Below are positions 55,005-63,994 of a stretch of 64,000 nt of DNA, piece after piece. Numbering within the stretch: the stretch's first letter is position 1; every line of letters begins with the position of its first letter. The notes below the pieces were generated by a model. The model did not search any database, was not told the DNA's origin, and worked only from the letters and a program-made list of their open reading frames with translations. This stretch comes from Sphingomonas suaedae (GTDB lineage Bacteria > Pseudomonadota > Alphaproteobacteria > Sphingomonadales > Sphingomonadaceae): the NCBI RefSeq assembly GCF_007833215.1, contig NZ_CP042239.1, positions 3,284,001-3,348,000 on the forward strand. Direction: 5' to 3'. The translations under genes and the position numbers were made by a program.

Positions 55005-55364
55005 ATGGACGCTGGCATTCCGGCGGACGCGATCGCGGCTGCGCGCGACGCGGTGAAGACGCATCTGCGCGCGGCGGGCGGGGGCGAAGATGGCCTGATC
55101 GCGCAGCACGCGGCGAGCGCGCTGGGGCTGTGCGAAGCCTATACCGGGCAGCTGCTGATCGTGCGTGCGCTGACCATGACGCTGGCTGCGCGACGCGACT
55201 GGCAGCGGCTAACCCATGCGCCGGTGCGGGCGATCAGCGGCGTCGCATGGCTGCCCGTGGTGGGGGAGCCGAGCGCGATTCCCGTAGGGGTCACCAGGCT
55301 GCCTTCCCAAGGCGTCCCACAACGTGCCGTAAACGGCTGTTTTCTGCGGTTTTTTGTGGTATAA
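55005..55364 (+). pseudogene. Head-tail connector, 3'-truncated by island insertion
   Basis: Reads 119 residues from ATG at 55005 (behind GGGAGAGATGAG). Residues 1-91 or so (MDAGIPADAIAAARDAVKTHL... LLIVRALTMTLAARRDWQRLTHAPVRAISGVAWLPVVG) match the GTA/phage head-tail connector. The conserved C-terminal half is missing: from about 55277 the reading frame runs into a tRNA-like sequence and about 25 unrelated residues. The rest of the gene should lie at the other end of the inserted island. Confidence 0.75.
55277..55296 (+). other. Candidate attL: tRNA 3'-end-like core
   Basis: The sequence from GATTCCC to CCCGTAGGGGTCACCA reads as the T loop, T stem, acceptor arm and CCA of a tRNA 3' end, but no tRNA body lies upstream. 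It sits 160 bases before a P4-type integrase, whose usual target is tRNA genes. It likely marks the left junction of the island. Confidence 0.55.
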
Positions 55365-55457
55365 CCATCCCAGTCGGATCGGTGAAAAGCCACTCCATAC
55401 CAACAATCTGATGGTATATCTGATGGCACGTCGCCGGTCGCTTCGATGGAGATACCA
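55357..55457. promoter_or_regulatory. Two paired TGGTAT/ATACCA sites, candidate integrase arm sites
   Basis: TGGTAT (55357-55362) with ATACCA (55397-55402), and TGGTAT (55412-55417) with ATACCA (55452-55457), have the same 34-base gap; the two pairs are 55 bases apart. The last site, extended to 9 bases as ATACCATCA, ends at the integrase ATG. They may be arm-type binding sites and an autoregulatory operator. Confidence 0.5.
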
Positions 55458-55459
55458 TC

Positions 55460-56692
55460 ATGGCGTTGTCGGTTGTGGCGATCAAAGCGGCTAGGAGTCG
55501 CGACAAGGCATACAAGCTCAGTGATAGCGACGGGCTCTACCTGCTCGTGACGCCTGCGGGCGGTCGCTACTGGCGGATGAACTACCGACATCTGGGAAAG
55601 CAGAAGACCCTCGCTTTCGGCGTATGGCCCGAGACCAGCCTCGCCGAAGCGCGCGCGGAGCGCGACGCAGCGCGAAAGGTACTCGCGCGCGGCGATGATC
55701 CAGCCGAGCGGATCAAGCTCGATCGGATCGCGGCTGCGGTAGCGGCTTCGAACAGCTTTCAGGCTGTCGCCGACGAATGGCTTTCCAAGGTCGAGAAGGA
55801 AGGTCGTTCGCCGGTCACGATGAAGAAGCTGCGCTGGCTGCTGGGGTTCATCAACGCAGCGATCGGCAGGCGCCCCATCGCCTCGATCTCCGCGCAGGAG
55901 CTTTTGCTGATGCTGCGAAAGATGGAGGGCAAAGGCCGTTACGAGACCGCCAAGCGCCTTCGCAGCACCTGTTCACAGGTGTTTCGGTACGCCATTGCGA
56001 CGGCGCGAGCCGACCGGGATGTCGCAAGTGACCTGCGCGGCGCTCTGATCGTGCCGAAGCCAGTCCATCGCGCCGCCATCACGACGCCCCGAGAGGCTGG
56101 CGCGCTACTGCGTTCGATCGAAGCGTTTACGGACAGTGCCAACGTCAACGCAGCTTTACGGCTGCTGCCGCACGTCTTTGTCCGCCCCGGTGAACTGCGC
56201 TTCGCCGAATGGGCGGATATCGACCTCGACAAGGCCGTTTGGACCATTCCGGCGCACAAGACGAAGATGCGGCGCGCGCATAGCGTCCCCCTTTCCCGCC
56301 AGTCACTCGCGATCCTCCGCTCGATCGAGCACGACGAGGACTACAGCGGCTTTCTGTTTCCCTCACGTACCTCGGTTGATCGACCCATGTCGGAAAACAC
56401 GATCAACGCCGCCCTGCGCCGCATGGGCTATGCTCAAGACCAGATGACCGGGCACGGGTTCCGGGCGATGGCGGCAACCCTACTCAATGAAATGGGCCTG
56501 TGGCACGCTGACGCGATCGAGCGACAGCTCGCCCACTGCGACAACAACGCGGTCCGCCGCGCCTACACCCGCGGCGAGTATTGGGACGAGCGCGTGCGCA
56601 TGATGCAGCACTGGTCCGACCACCTCGATTTCCTGCGCGACGGCGCGACCGTGCTCAAGGGTAAATTTGGGAAGGCCGAAGGGGCACAATGA
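55460..56692 (+). CDS. P4-type tyrosine integrase
   Basis: A 410-residue site-specific recombinase with an N-terminal arm-binding domain (DUF4102, about 1-90: KLSDSDGLYLLVTPAGGRYWRMNYRHLGKQKTLAFG), a core-binding domain and the catalytic domain. Catalytic residues are visible as Arg247 (RPGELR), His332 and Arg335 (GHGFR), His359 and Tyr369. It lies beside the tRNA-like junction and begins an island. Confidence 0.95.
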   Translation: MALSVVAIKAARSRDKAYKLSDSDGLYLLVTPAGGRYWRMNYRHLGKQKTLAFGVWPETSLAEARAERDAARKVLARGDDPAERIKLDRIAAAVAASNSFQAVADEWLSKVEKEGRSPVTMKKLRWLLGFINAAIGRRPIASISAQELLLMLRKMEGKGRYETAKRLRSTCSQVFRYAIATARADRDVASDLRGALIVPKPVHRAAITTPREAGALLRSIEAFTDSANVNAALRLLPHVFVRPGELRFAEWADIDLDKAVWTIPAHKTKMRRAHSVPLSRQSLAILRSIEHDEDYSGFLFPSRTSVDRPMSENTINAALRRMGYAQDQMTGHGFRAMAATLLNEMGLWHADAIERQLAHCDNNAVRRAYTRGEYWDERVRMMQHWSDHLDFLRDGATVLKGKFGKAEGAQ

Positions 56693-56922
56693 GCGGTTAA
56701 TGGCGGCTGGAACTGGGCCGTGAGCCGACAGGCGGCTTTTGCAACTCACGCTGTCCTAAGCGGACGTGACGCACTCTGCCATCCGCGCCTTGGTAGCTTT
56801 TGATCACGTGTTCCTTGCATTCCGCTAGCCGCTTGAGCTCGCGCACCCTATGCAAGCTGATCAACGGCTTTGGGCAACAGTTGAATCTGCATTCCGTTTA
56901 ATGGAGGTACGACACCGCGACG

Positions 56923-57813
56923 ATGGACATCGGTTGGCTTGAGGACTTTCTGGCGCTGATCGAGCGCGGTGGATTTTCGCGTGCTGCGGAAAGTCGCGCC
57001 ATGAGCCAGCCCAGTTTCAGTCGAAGGATCAAGGCGCTGGAGGATTGGGTCGGCGCGCCGCTGATCGACCGGCGCACCCATCGCATCCGTCTGACCGCCG
57101 CCGGCGAAAGTTTCCAGCTTGCCGCCGAGGAGACGCTGCGGCGCCTTCAACTCGGGCGCGAGGCGGCGCGGGCCGCCGATCGCACCGATCACGAGACGCT
57201 TCGCTTTGCCTCGACCCATGTGCTCTCGCTCACCTTCTTCCCGCGTTGGCTGCGGCGACTGGAGGAAGAGCAGCCACTTGGGGCAACGATCGCACTGACC
57301 GCCGATCATATGGTCGCGTGCGAACGGCGGATGGTTGAAGGCAAGGCGCATTTCCTGCTCTGTCATCACCATGAAGCTGCACCGACGCGTTTTGGCGGCG
57401 ACTTCAGGTCGCTGAGCCTCGGGCGCGACTGGCTGTTGCCCGTCGCTGCGCCCGCGCTGCTGCGCGAGGGTGACCCGCGAAAGGCACCCCAGCTCGCCTT
57501 CACCGCCGAATCCGGCATGGGCCGCATCCTTGCCTCCGCATGGGAGCGTGGCGGGCGCAAGCCATCGGCACCGCCTGCTTTTTCGTCGCATCTTGCCAGC
57601 GTGCTCGCCGCGATGGCGCGCGATGGTCGCGGCGTTGCCTGGACTGCGCTCAGCCTGGTCAGGGAGGATCTCGAACAGGGGCGTCTCGCCCGTGCCGGGC
57701 CGGAGGCGGAGGATGTCGAAATGGAGATCCGCCTGTGGCGTCCGCGCGCGCGCCAGTCGCCGGCGGCAGAGGCGCTGTGGTCCCGCATCCTTGCGAGCCA
57801 GCTGGCCGATTAG
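56923..57813 (+). CDS. LysR family transcriptional regulator
   Basis: A 296-residue regulator with N-terminal winged helix (LEDFLALIERGGFSRAAESRAMSQPSFSRRIKALEDWVGAPLIDR, about 6-50) and a substrate-binding domain. Start ATG follows GGAGG. It is the first gene after the integrase (230 bases with no gene) and probably controls the catabolic genes downstream. Confidence 0.93.
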   Translation: MDIGWLEDFLALIERGGFSRAAESRAMSQPSFSRRIKALEDWVGAPLIDRRTHRIRLTAAGESFQLAAEETLRRLQLGREAARAADRTDHETLRFASTHVLSLTFFPRWLRRLEEEQPLGATIALTADHMVACERRMVEGKAHFLLCHHHEAAPTRFGGDFRSLSLGRDWLLPVAAPALLREGDPRKAPQLAFTAESGMGRILASAWERGGRKPSAPPAFSSHLASVLAAMARDGRGVAWTALSLVREDLEQGRLARAGPEAEDVEMEIRLWRPRARQSPAAEALWSRILASQLAD

Positions 57814-57905
57814 CTCCGGACCCGGCATGATTTGATCGGGAATCAGCATTGGTGCTCATCCCCCTCCGCCCCTAGGTCCTTCCGCACGAGCTAGTTGCGG
57901 AGAGC

Positions 57906-58904
57906 ATGATGTCCGGTCGGCGGGTTGTTGTTACCCAACGTTTTTTCGATGACGCGACGATCGCATATCTTGAAGCCAATGGCTGTGAGGTCGTGGTCGC
58001 CGACCTTCCGCCGGGGATGGCGGATGGCGGTCTCGACCACGACGCTTTGGTAGAGACTGTGCGGGGTGCAGCCGGCTGGATCGTCGGCCACGCCCGCGTA
58101 ACGCGCGAGCTGATGACCGCGCTGCCCGAACTGCAGGTCATCTCGCGCCGCGGCGTCGGCTATGAGCGGGTCGATCTGGAAGCCGCGCGCGATCTCGGCC
58201 GGGTCGTCTGCATTGCGGTGGGCGGCAACGACGCCACGGTCGCGGATCATGCCGTCGCGCTCATGCTGGCGGTCGGCCATCGCTTCCGTGAGACGCAGGA
58301 GCGGATGATCGCAGGCGACTTCGCGATCCTGACCGGCAACGACCTGTTCGAGAAGGCCGTCGGCATCGTCGGAATGGGCCGAATCGGCCGCAGCCTTGCC
58401 AGACGGCTGCAGGGGTTTGATTGCCGCATCCTCGCGTCTACGCGCGCCGGGCTGTCGGATGCCGCCCCGCCCGGTGTCGAATGGGTCGATCTCGACACGC
58501 TGGTACGCGAAAGCGACTATATCTCGATCCACGCGCCGTTGACCGACGAAACCCGCTTCCTGTTCGACGCGACCCGGATCGCGCAGATGAAGCGGTCGGC
58601 CTACCTCATCAACACTGCGCGCGGCGGGCTGGTCGATGACCGCGCGCTGCTCCACGCACTGCGCAACGGCGTGATCGCGGGGGCCGGGCTCGACGTCTAT
58701 GTCAGCGAGAGCGATCCCGCGATGCAGGAGGTCACCGAGGCGCTGATCCGCCTGCCCAACGTCGTCGCCACGCCGCATTCGGGCGCCTCGACCCATGAGG
58801 GGCTGGCGCGGACCAACATGGCCGCCGCGCGATCGGTGGTGGCGGTGCTGGACGGCCGCGATCCGCAGCCCGAATGTGTTGTCGCCGATGGCCGTTGCAA
58901 GTGA
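57906..58904 (+). CDS. D-2-hydroxyacid dehydrogenase (phosphoglycerate-dehydrogenase-like)
   Basis: A 332-residue NAD-dependent enzyme. The NAD fold reads VGIVGMGRIGRSLARRL, followed by TRIAQMKRSAYLINTARGGLVDDRALLHAL and the catalytic Arg/Glu/His pattern (INTARG, GAGLDVY, TPHSGAST). In the context of glycerate kinase and a tartrate-type dehydrogenase it may act as hydroxypyruvate reductase. It overlaps the next gene by 17 bases. Confidence 0.9.
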   Translation: MMSGRRVVVTQRFFDDATIAYLEANGCEVVVADLPPGMADGGLDHDALVETVRGAAGWIVGHARVTRELMTALPELQVISRRGVGYERVDLEAARDLGRVVCIAVGGNDATVADHAVALMLAVGHRFRETQERMIAGDFAILTGNDLFEKAVGIVGMGRIGRSLARRLQGFDCRILASTRAGLSDAAPPGVEWVDLDTLVRESDYISIHAPLTDETRFLFDATRIAQMKRSAYLINTARGGLVDDRALLHALRNGVIAGAGLDVYVSESDPAMQEVTEALIRLPNVVATPHSGASTHEGLARTNMAAARSVVAVLDGRDPQPECVVADGRCK

Positions 58905-60171
58905 CCGCGTGACGCCCGACGCGCTACTTCGCACGCTGTTCGATGTGGCGGTGTCGAGCGCGCAGCCGGACCGATGCGTGCCCCAGGCGCTTCCAGAGCC
59001 TCCCTTGGGACGTACGGTAGTGATCGGTGCGGGCAAGGCGGCGGCGGCGATGGCGCGGGCGGTCGAGCGGAACTGGCATGCGCCGCTATCGGGGCTGGTC
59101 GTCACGCGTCATGGGCATGGCGTACCGTGCGAGCGAATCGTCGTGCGGGAGGCAGGACACCCCGTCCCCGACGCTGCCGGGATCGCTGCCACGCGCGAGA
59201 TGGTGGCGCTGCTCGATGGTTTGACGGCGGACGATCTTGTGCTGTGCCTGATCTCGGGCGGTGGCTCCGCTCTGCTCGCCGCGCCGCCGCCCGGTGTGTC
59301 GCTTGCCGATCTCCAGTCGGTGTCGAACCGATTGCTCCGCTCGGGTGCCGCGATCGGGGAGATGAATTGCGTGCGCAAACACCTCTCGATGGTCGCGGGC
59401 GGGCGTCTGGCGGAGCACGTCGCTCCGGCGCGGCTCGTCACGTTGGCGGTTTCGGACGTGCCCGGCGACGACCCAGCGATGATCGCGTCCGGACCGACCA
59501 TTGCCGATCCCACGACACGTCATGAGGCATTGGCGGTGTTGGCACGGTTCGGGATCGAGGCGCCAGCCGCGATCCGCGACTGGCTCGAGTCCGCGCGGAG
59601 CGAAACGCCAAAGTCCGGAACGCTGCCGGATGCCGAGTACCGCCTGATAGCGAGTCCTTCCCTTGCCCTTGAGGCAGCGGCGGAAGCGGCACGAGCGGCC
59701 GGCGTCACGCCGCATGTGCTGGGCAGCGATCTGGAGGGGGAAGCGCGCGATATGGGCGCCGCGCACGCCGCGCGCGCACTGGGAGCGCAGCGCGCGGGCG
59801 GGCTGCCCTGCGTATTGCTCTCAGGCGGCGAAACCAGCGTCACCGTGCGTGGCACGGGACGGGGCGGACGCAATGGCGAATATCTGCTCGCACTCACCCA
59901 CGCCCTGGACGGCGCGCGCGGTATTTATGCGCTGGCCGCCGATACCGACGGGATCGACGGCACCGAGCACAATGCTGGCGCAATCACAGGCCCCGGCACC
60001 ATTGCCGCCGCCGGCCGGTCCTGCGCCGAAGCGCTGGCGAACAGCGACAGCTATCCGTTCTTCGCGGCCGCCGACGCGCTCGTCGTCACCGGACCAACCT
60101 TCACCAACGTCAATGATTTTCGTGCCATCCTGGTCGACGCGCCGGGCGGCAAGGGGGGCTATTCGAAATGA
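58888..60171 (+). CDS. Glycerate 2-kinase (TtuD/MOFRL family)
   Basis: A 427-residue kinase of the DUF4147-MOFRL type, which phosphorylates glycerate at position 2. The start ATG at 58888 gives MAVASDRVTPDALLRTLFDVAV. Characteristic stretches are VIGAGKAAAAMARAVE, LVLCLISGGGSALLAAPPPGV and LLSGGETSVTVRGTGRGGRNGEY with the end GPTFTNVNDFRAILV. It overlaps the tartrate-type dehydrogenase by four bases. Confidence 0.93.
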   Translation: MAVASDRVTPDALLRTLFDVAVSSAQPDRCVPQALPEPPLGRTVVIGAGKAAAAMARAVERNWHAPLSGLVVTRHGHGVPCERIVVREAGHPVPDAAGIAATREMVALLDGLTADDLVLCLISGGGSALLAAPPPGVSLADLQSVSNRLLRSGAAIGEMNCVRKHLSMVAGGRLAEHVAPARLVTLAVSDVPGDDPAMIASGPTIADPTTRHEALAVLARFGIEAPAAIRDWLESARSETPKSGTLPDAEYRLIASPSLALEAAAEAARAAGVTPHVLGSDLEGEARDMGAAHAARALGAQRAGGLPCVLLSGGETSVTVRGTGRGGRNGEYLLALTHALDGARGIYALAADTDGIDGTEHNAGAITGPGTIAAAGRSCAEALANSDSYPFFAAADALVVTGPTFTNVNDFRAILVDAPGGKGGYSK

Positions 60172-61250
60172 TCGCTACAAACGCGCATCGCATCGCCGTC
60201 ATTCCGGGGGACGGGATCGGCAAGGAAGTGGTGCCAGAGGGCCTGCGTGTGCTCGATGCTGTCGGCCAGCGCTTTGGCTGTGCCTTCCATTTCGACACGT
60301 TCGATTTCGCGTCGTGCGACTATTATCTTGAGCACGGCCAAATGATGCCTGACGACTGGAAGGCGCAGATCGGCGGGCATGACGCGATCTTCTTCGGCGC
60401 GGTCGGCTGGCCGGAGACGGTGCCGGACCATGTCTCGCTCTGGGGATCGCTGATCCAGTTCCGGCGCGAGTTCGACCAATATGTCAATTTGCGCCCGGTC
60501 CGGCTGATGCCGGGCGTCCCCACCCCGCTGGCCAATCGCGCGCCGGGGGATATCGACTTCTACGTCGTGCGAGAGAATACCGAGGGCGAATATTCGTCGA
60601 TCGGCGGGCGGATTTTCCCCGGCACCGATCGCGAGGTCGTGGTGCAGGAAACGGTCATGACGCGGATCGGCGTCGATCGCGTCCTGCGCTACGCCTTCGA
60701 TCTGGCTCAGCGGCGCGAGAAGAAGCACCTCACCTCCGCCACCAAGTCCAACGGCATCTCGATTACCATGCCCTATTGGGACGAGCGGGTGGAGGCGATG
60801 GCGCCGCATTATCCCGATGTGCGCTGGGACAAATATCATATCGACATTCTCACCGCGCATTTCGTCCAGCATCCCGACTGGTTCGACGTGGTCGTCGCGT
60901 CCAACCTGTTCGGCGACATCCTGTCGGACCTCGGCCCCGCCTGTACCGGTACAATCGGCATCGCCCCGGCGGGCAACATCAATCCCGAGCGGCACTTTCC
61001 TTCGCTGTTCGAGCCGGTGCACGGGTCGGCGCCAGACATTGCGGGGAAGTTCATCGCCAATCCGGTCGGGCAAATCTGGTCGGCCGCGCTGATGCTCGAC
61101 CATCTCGGCGAGCGCGAGGCGGGCGCCGCCGTGGTGCGCGCGATCGAGGAAGTGCTGGCCCGATCCGAATACCGCACGCGCGATCTTGGTGGCACGGCCG
61201 GTACAACTGAATGCGGCGAGGCGATCGCTGATGCGGTGCTGAGCGGCTGA
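60168..61250 (+). CDS. Tartrate dehydrogenase/decarboxylase-like (isopropylmalate dehydrogenase family)
   Basis: A 360-residue enzyme of the beta-decarboxylating dehydrogenase family. The start is RIAVIPGDGIGKEVVPEG. The TtuC-like pieces are YVNLRPVRLMPGV, YVVRENTEGEYSSIGG, and NLFGDILSDLGPACTGTIGIAPAGNINPE, with metal-binding aspartates. It oxidises tartrate or D-malate. Together with glycerate kinase and hydroxyacid dehydrogenase it would feed tartrate into glycerate. Confidence 0.9.
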   Translation: MIATNAHRIAVIPGDGIGKEVVPEGLRVLDAVGQRFGCAFHFDTFDFASCDYYLEHGQMMPDDWKAQIGGHDAIFFGAVGWPETVPDHVSLWGSLIQFRREFDQYVNLRPVRLMPGVPTPLANRAPGDIDFYVVRENTEGEYSSIGGRIFPGTDREVVVQETVMTRIGVDRVLRYAFDLAQRREKKHLTSATKSNGISITMPYWDERVEAMAPHYPDVRWDKYHIDILTAHFVQHPDWFDVVVASNLFGDILSDLGPACTGTIGIAPAGNINPERHFPSLFEPVHGSAPDIAGKFIANPVGQIWSAALMLDHLGEREAGAAVVRAIEEVLARSEYRTRDLGGTAGTTECGEAIADAVLSG

Positions 61251-61295
61251 ACGCCCCCGGGGTCAGCTCGAACTGCGGACCGTTAAGGGGAAGCT

Positions 61296-62066
61296 TCAGG
61301 TCCGGAAAGAAGGATCGATCCGGTCGAGCTTGCGCAACAGCGCGGGCCAGGCGAGCAGCTCTGCGGCCATCGCCATCGAGGGACCGGACACCTGATCGCG
61401 GACGACATGCGCGACGCCGTCATTGGGCTCGTTCAGCCCGTCGCGCCCCGCCGACAGCATCAGCACCTGTGCATGGCATGCGCGTTCGAGAAAATACATC
61501 CGCAAAAACGCCTGGGCGACGCTGGTACCCACCGTGAGCGTGCCGTGGTTGCGCAGCAGCATCGAGTTCCGGTCGCCGAGATCGGCGACGATCCGCTCGC
61601 GCTCGTCCAGATTGGTCGCGATGCCTTCATAGTCGTGATAGGCGACGTCATAATGCGCGATCATCGCAGTCTGGGTATGCGGCAGCAGCCCCTCCCGCAT
61701 CGCCGACACCGCCTGGCCGTGCGGCGTGTGGAGGTGCAAGACCGCCGCGGCATCCTCACGCGCCATGTGAATCGCGGAATGGATGACGAACCCTGCCGCG
61801 TTCACCGGCGCCGGGCTATCATCGATCTTGTTCCCTTCGGTGTCGATCTTGACCAGGCTTGACGCAGTGATCTCCTCGAACATGTGCGTATAGGGATTGA
61901 TCAGGAAATGATGCTCGGGTCCCGGCACGCGTGCCGAGAGGTGGGTGAAGATCAGGTCGTCCCAGCCGTAGAGCGCGACCAGCCGATAGGCGGCGGCGAG
62001 ATCGACGCGGACCTTCCATTCGGCTTCGGACATCCCCTCGACCGGGGGCTTGAGTTGCGTCGCCAT
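61296..62066 (-). CDS. Class II aldolase/adducin family protein
   Basis: A 256-residue protein with the class II aldolase fold. It has GWDDLIFTHLSARVPG, VVLHLHTPHGQAVSAM-like zinc histidines, and HDYEG. The substrate may be a sugar acid or related compound. It is divergently arranged on the minus strand after the dehydrogenase (45 bases between stops) and follows the acyl-CoA ligase gene. Confidence 0.88.
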   Translation of the reverse strand: MATQLKPPVEGMSEAEWKVRVDLAAAYRLVALYGWDDLIFTHLSARVPGPEHHFLINPYTHMFEEITASSLVKIDTEGNKIDDSPAPVNAAGFVIHSAIHMAREDAAAVLHLHTPHGQAVSAMREGLLPHTQTAMIAHYDVAYHDYEGIATNLDERERIVADLGDRNSMLLRNHGTLTVGTSVAQAFLRMYFLERACHAQVLMLSAGRDGLNEPNDGVAHVVRDQVSGPSMAMAAELLAWPALLRKLDRIDPSFRT

Positions 62067-62090
62067 GCGGCCTCTCCTCGATTATGAACG

Positions 62091-63686
62091 CTACGCCTCG
62101 CGCAGCTCCTTCTTCGACAATTTTCCGATGAGCGTCTTGGGCAGCTCATCGCGCAGTTCGATCTCACGCGGCATCTCGATCTTGCTGATCTTGTCCGCCA
62201 GAAACGCGCGCAGATCGGCTGGGGTCGCATGTGCGCCCTCGCGCAGTTTCACGAACGCCTTGGGCGCCTCGCCGCGATATTCGTCTGGCACGCCGATCAC
62301 CGTTGCCTCTGCCACATCGGGATGCTCGTATAGCGCATCCTCGATCACGCGTGGATAGACATTGTAGCCGCCGCACAGGATCAGGTCCTTGATCCGGTCG
62401 ACCAGGAACAGATAGCCGTCCGCATCGAGATAGCCGACATCGCCGGTACGAAGGGCTCCGTCCTGCAGCACGTCCAGCGTTTCGGCGAGGCGGCCCCAAT
62501 AGCACTGCATCACCTGCGCACCGCGGACGCAGACTTCGCCGCTCTCCCCGGGGCCCAGCAACCTTCCGGTCTCCAGGCAGCGGATTTCGATGACTGTGTC
62601 GGGAAAGGGTACGCCCGCGCTACCGTCGCGAATCTCGCCGGTGGTCGGGTTGCAGCTCACGATCGGCGAAGCCTCGGACAGGCCATAGCCTTCCAGCACC
62701 CGCGTGCCGGTCCGTGCTTCGTACCGCACGCGTACTTCGGGCGGCAGCGGCGCTCCGCCTGAAACGCACAGGCGCAACTGCCCGGTCGGCGGAAGATCCG
62801 CGTCCGGCAAAGCGTTGAGCGCGGTCAGAATCGTCGGCACCACGAACAGCCGCTCGGGCCGTGTCCGCTTCATCGCCGCGAGAAATGCCTTCATCTCGAA
62901 CCGCGGCAACAGCACGATGCACGCAGCGGTGTGCACCGAATAGTTCAACACCGTCGTCAGCGCGAAGACGTGGAACATGGGGAGACACCCCATCACGGTC
63001 TCCGCCCGGTCGGGCCGGGCATGGTCGTGCCCCGCCATCTGCAGGCAATTGGCGACCAGGCTGCCATGGGTCAGCGCCGCCCCCTTCGGCTGGCCGGTCG
63101 TGCCGCCGGTATATTGCAGCACGGCCACGGCGCCCGGCTCCTGCGCAACTGCCGCGACAGCGGCGCCGGCCAGATCGCGGAACCGGGTTAAACGTGTGTC
63201 GCCTGGATCCGGCCGGGCGATCGATGCCCGCTTGAGCAGGCGATAGGCAAGCCCCTTGGCCGCGGGCAGCGCGTCCGCGATCGGACAGAGAACGATATGC
63301 TCGATCCCCGGCAGCGCTGCGACCCGGGCATGGACATCCGGCACGTCGATCACGAACACATGGCGCGCACCCGAATCAGCGACGATGTGGGCCATCTCGC
63401 GCTCGGTGTAGAGCGGGTTCATGCTTACCACGATGCCGCCGATCCGCAGCACCGCGAAATAGGCGATCACGAAATAGGGCGTGTTGGGCAGGCACAGACC
63501 CACGCGGTCGCCCGGCGCGACGCCCATCGCCTGAAGCGCGGCGGCGGCGCGCGCTACCCGCGCATCGACCTGTGCCCAGGTCCAGCGCCGTCCCATGAAG
63601 TCCAGCGCCGGCCACTCGGGATGCTCTTGCGCCGCCCGGTCAAGGAGGTCGGTGAGCAGTTGCGGCCGAACCGACGCCGTCGCCAT
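62091..63686 (-). CDS. AMP-dependent acyl-CoA synthetase/ligase
   Basis: A 531-residue adenylating enzyme. The start at 63686 gives MATASVRPQLLTDLLDRAAQ. The A3 motif is QYTGGTTGQPKGA, A5 is GYGLSEASP, A8 is GDVGYLDADGYLFLVDRIKD and A10 is GKLSKKELREA. It activates a carboxylic acid, probably medium or long chain or aromatic, as CoA thioester. It overlaps the DUF4387 gene as TGATG. Confidence 0.92.
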   Translation of the reverse strand: MATASVRPQLLTDLLDRAAQEHPEWPALDFMGRRWTWAQVDARVARAAAALQAMGVAPGDRVGLCLPNTPYFVIAYFAVLRIGGIVVSMNPLYTEREMAHIVADSGARHVFVIDVPDVHARVAALPGIEHIVLCPIADALPAAKGLAYRLLKRASIARPDPGDTRLTRFRDLAGAAVAAVAQEPGAVAVLQYTGGTTGQPKGAALTHGSLVANCLQMAGHDHARPDRAETVMGCLPMFHVFALTTVLNYSVHTAACIVLLPRFEMKAFLAAMKRTRPERLFVVPTILTALNALPDADLPPTGQLRLCVSGGAPLPPEVRVRYEARTGTRVLEGYGLSEASPIVSCNPTTGEIRDGSAGVPFPDTVIEIRCLETGRLLGPGESGEVCVRGAQVMQCYWGRLAETLDVLQDGALRTGDVGYLDADGYLFLVDRIKDLILCGGYNVYPRVIEDALYEHPDVAEATVIGVPDEYRGEAPKAFVKLREGAHATPADLRAFLADKISKIEMPREIELRDELPKTLIGKLSKKELREA

Positions 63687-63994
63687 CAATCCAGCTCCAC
63701 CTCGAGCAGGCGGACATACTGCTGGCCCGAATGCATGTCGCGCTCCTCCATCCCACCCTGAGGCGTGGCGCGGGGGTATGAGATCTTGACCATCGCCAGA
63801 TCTTCGACCGGGATCGTCTTCACCAATGCGGGATCGGTGCCATAGAGCCGTTCGAACAGCGCGGGCGAGAGCGCCGGGCTGTTGTGATACTTCCGGTAAT
63901 TCTCCGCCCCGTCGAAGAACAGGTCGAAGGTCACCCAGAACGGCCCGGCATTCTTCGACCGGACATGGTGGCAAACGTCGCGAACCTTAGCCAT
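63686..63994 (-). CDS. DUF4387 family protein
   Basis: A 102-residue protein starting MAKVRDVCHHVRSKNAGPFWVTFDLFFDGAENY, with the DUF4387 end SGQQYVRLLEVELD. The ATG at 63994 lies 6 bases from the window edge, so the gene is complete but its upstream partner is not visible. In other genomes DUF4387 is fused to or beside DUF1446 (AtuA) proteins linked to acyclic terpene or hydroxy-acid use. Function unknown. Confidence 0.85.
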   Translation of the reverse strand: MAKVRDVCHHVRSKNAGPFWVTFDLFFDGAENYRKYHNSPALSPALFERLYGTDPALVKTIPVEDLAMVKISYPRATPQGGMEERDMHSGQQYVRLLEVELD

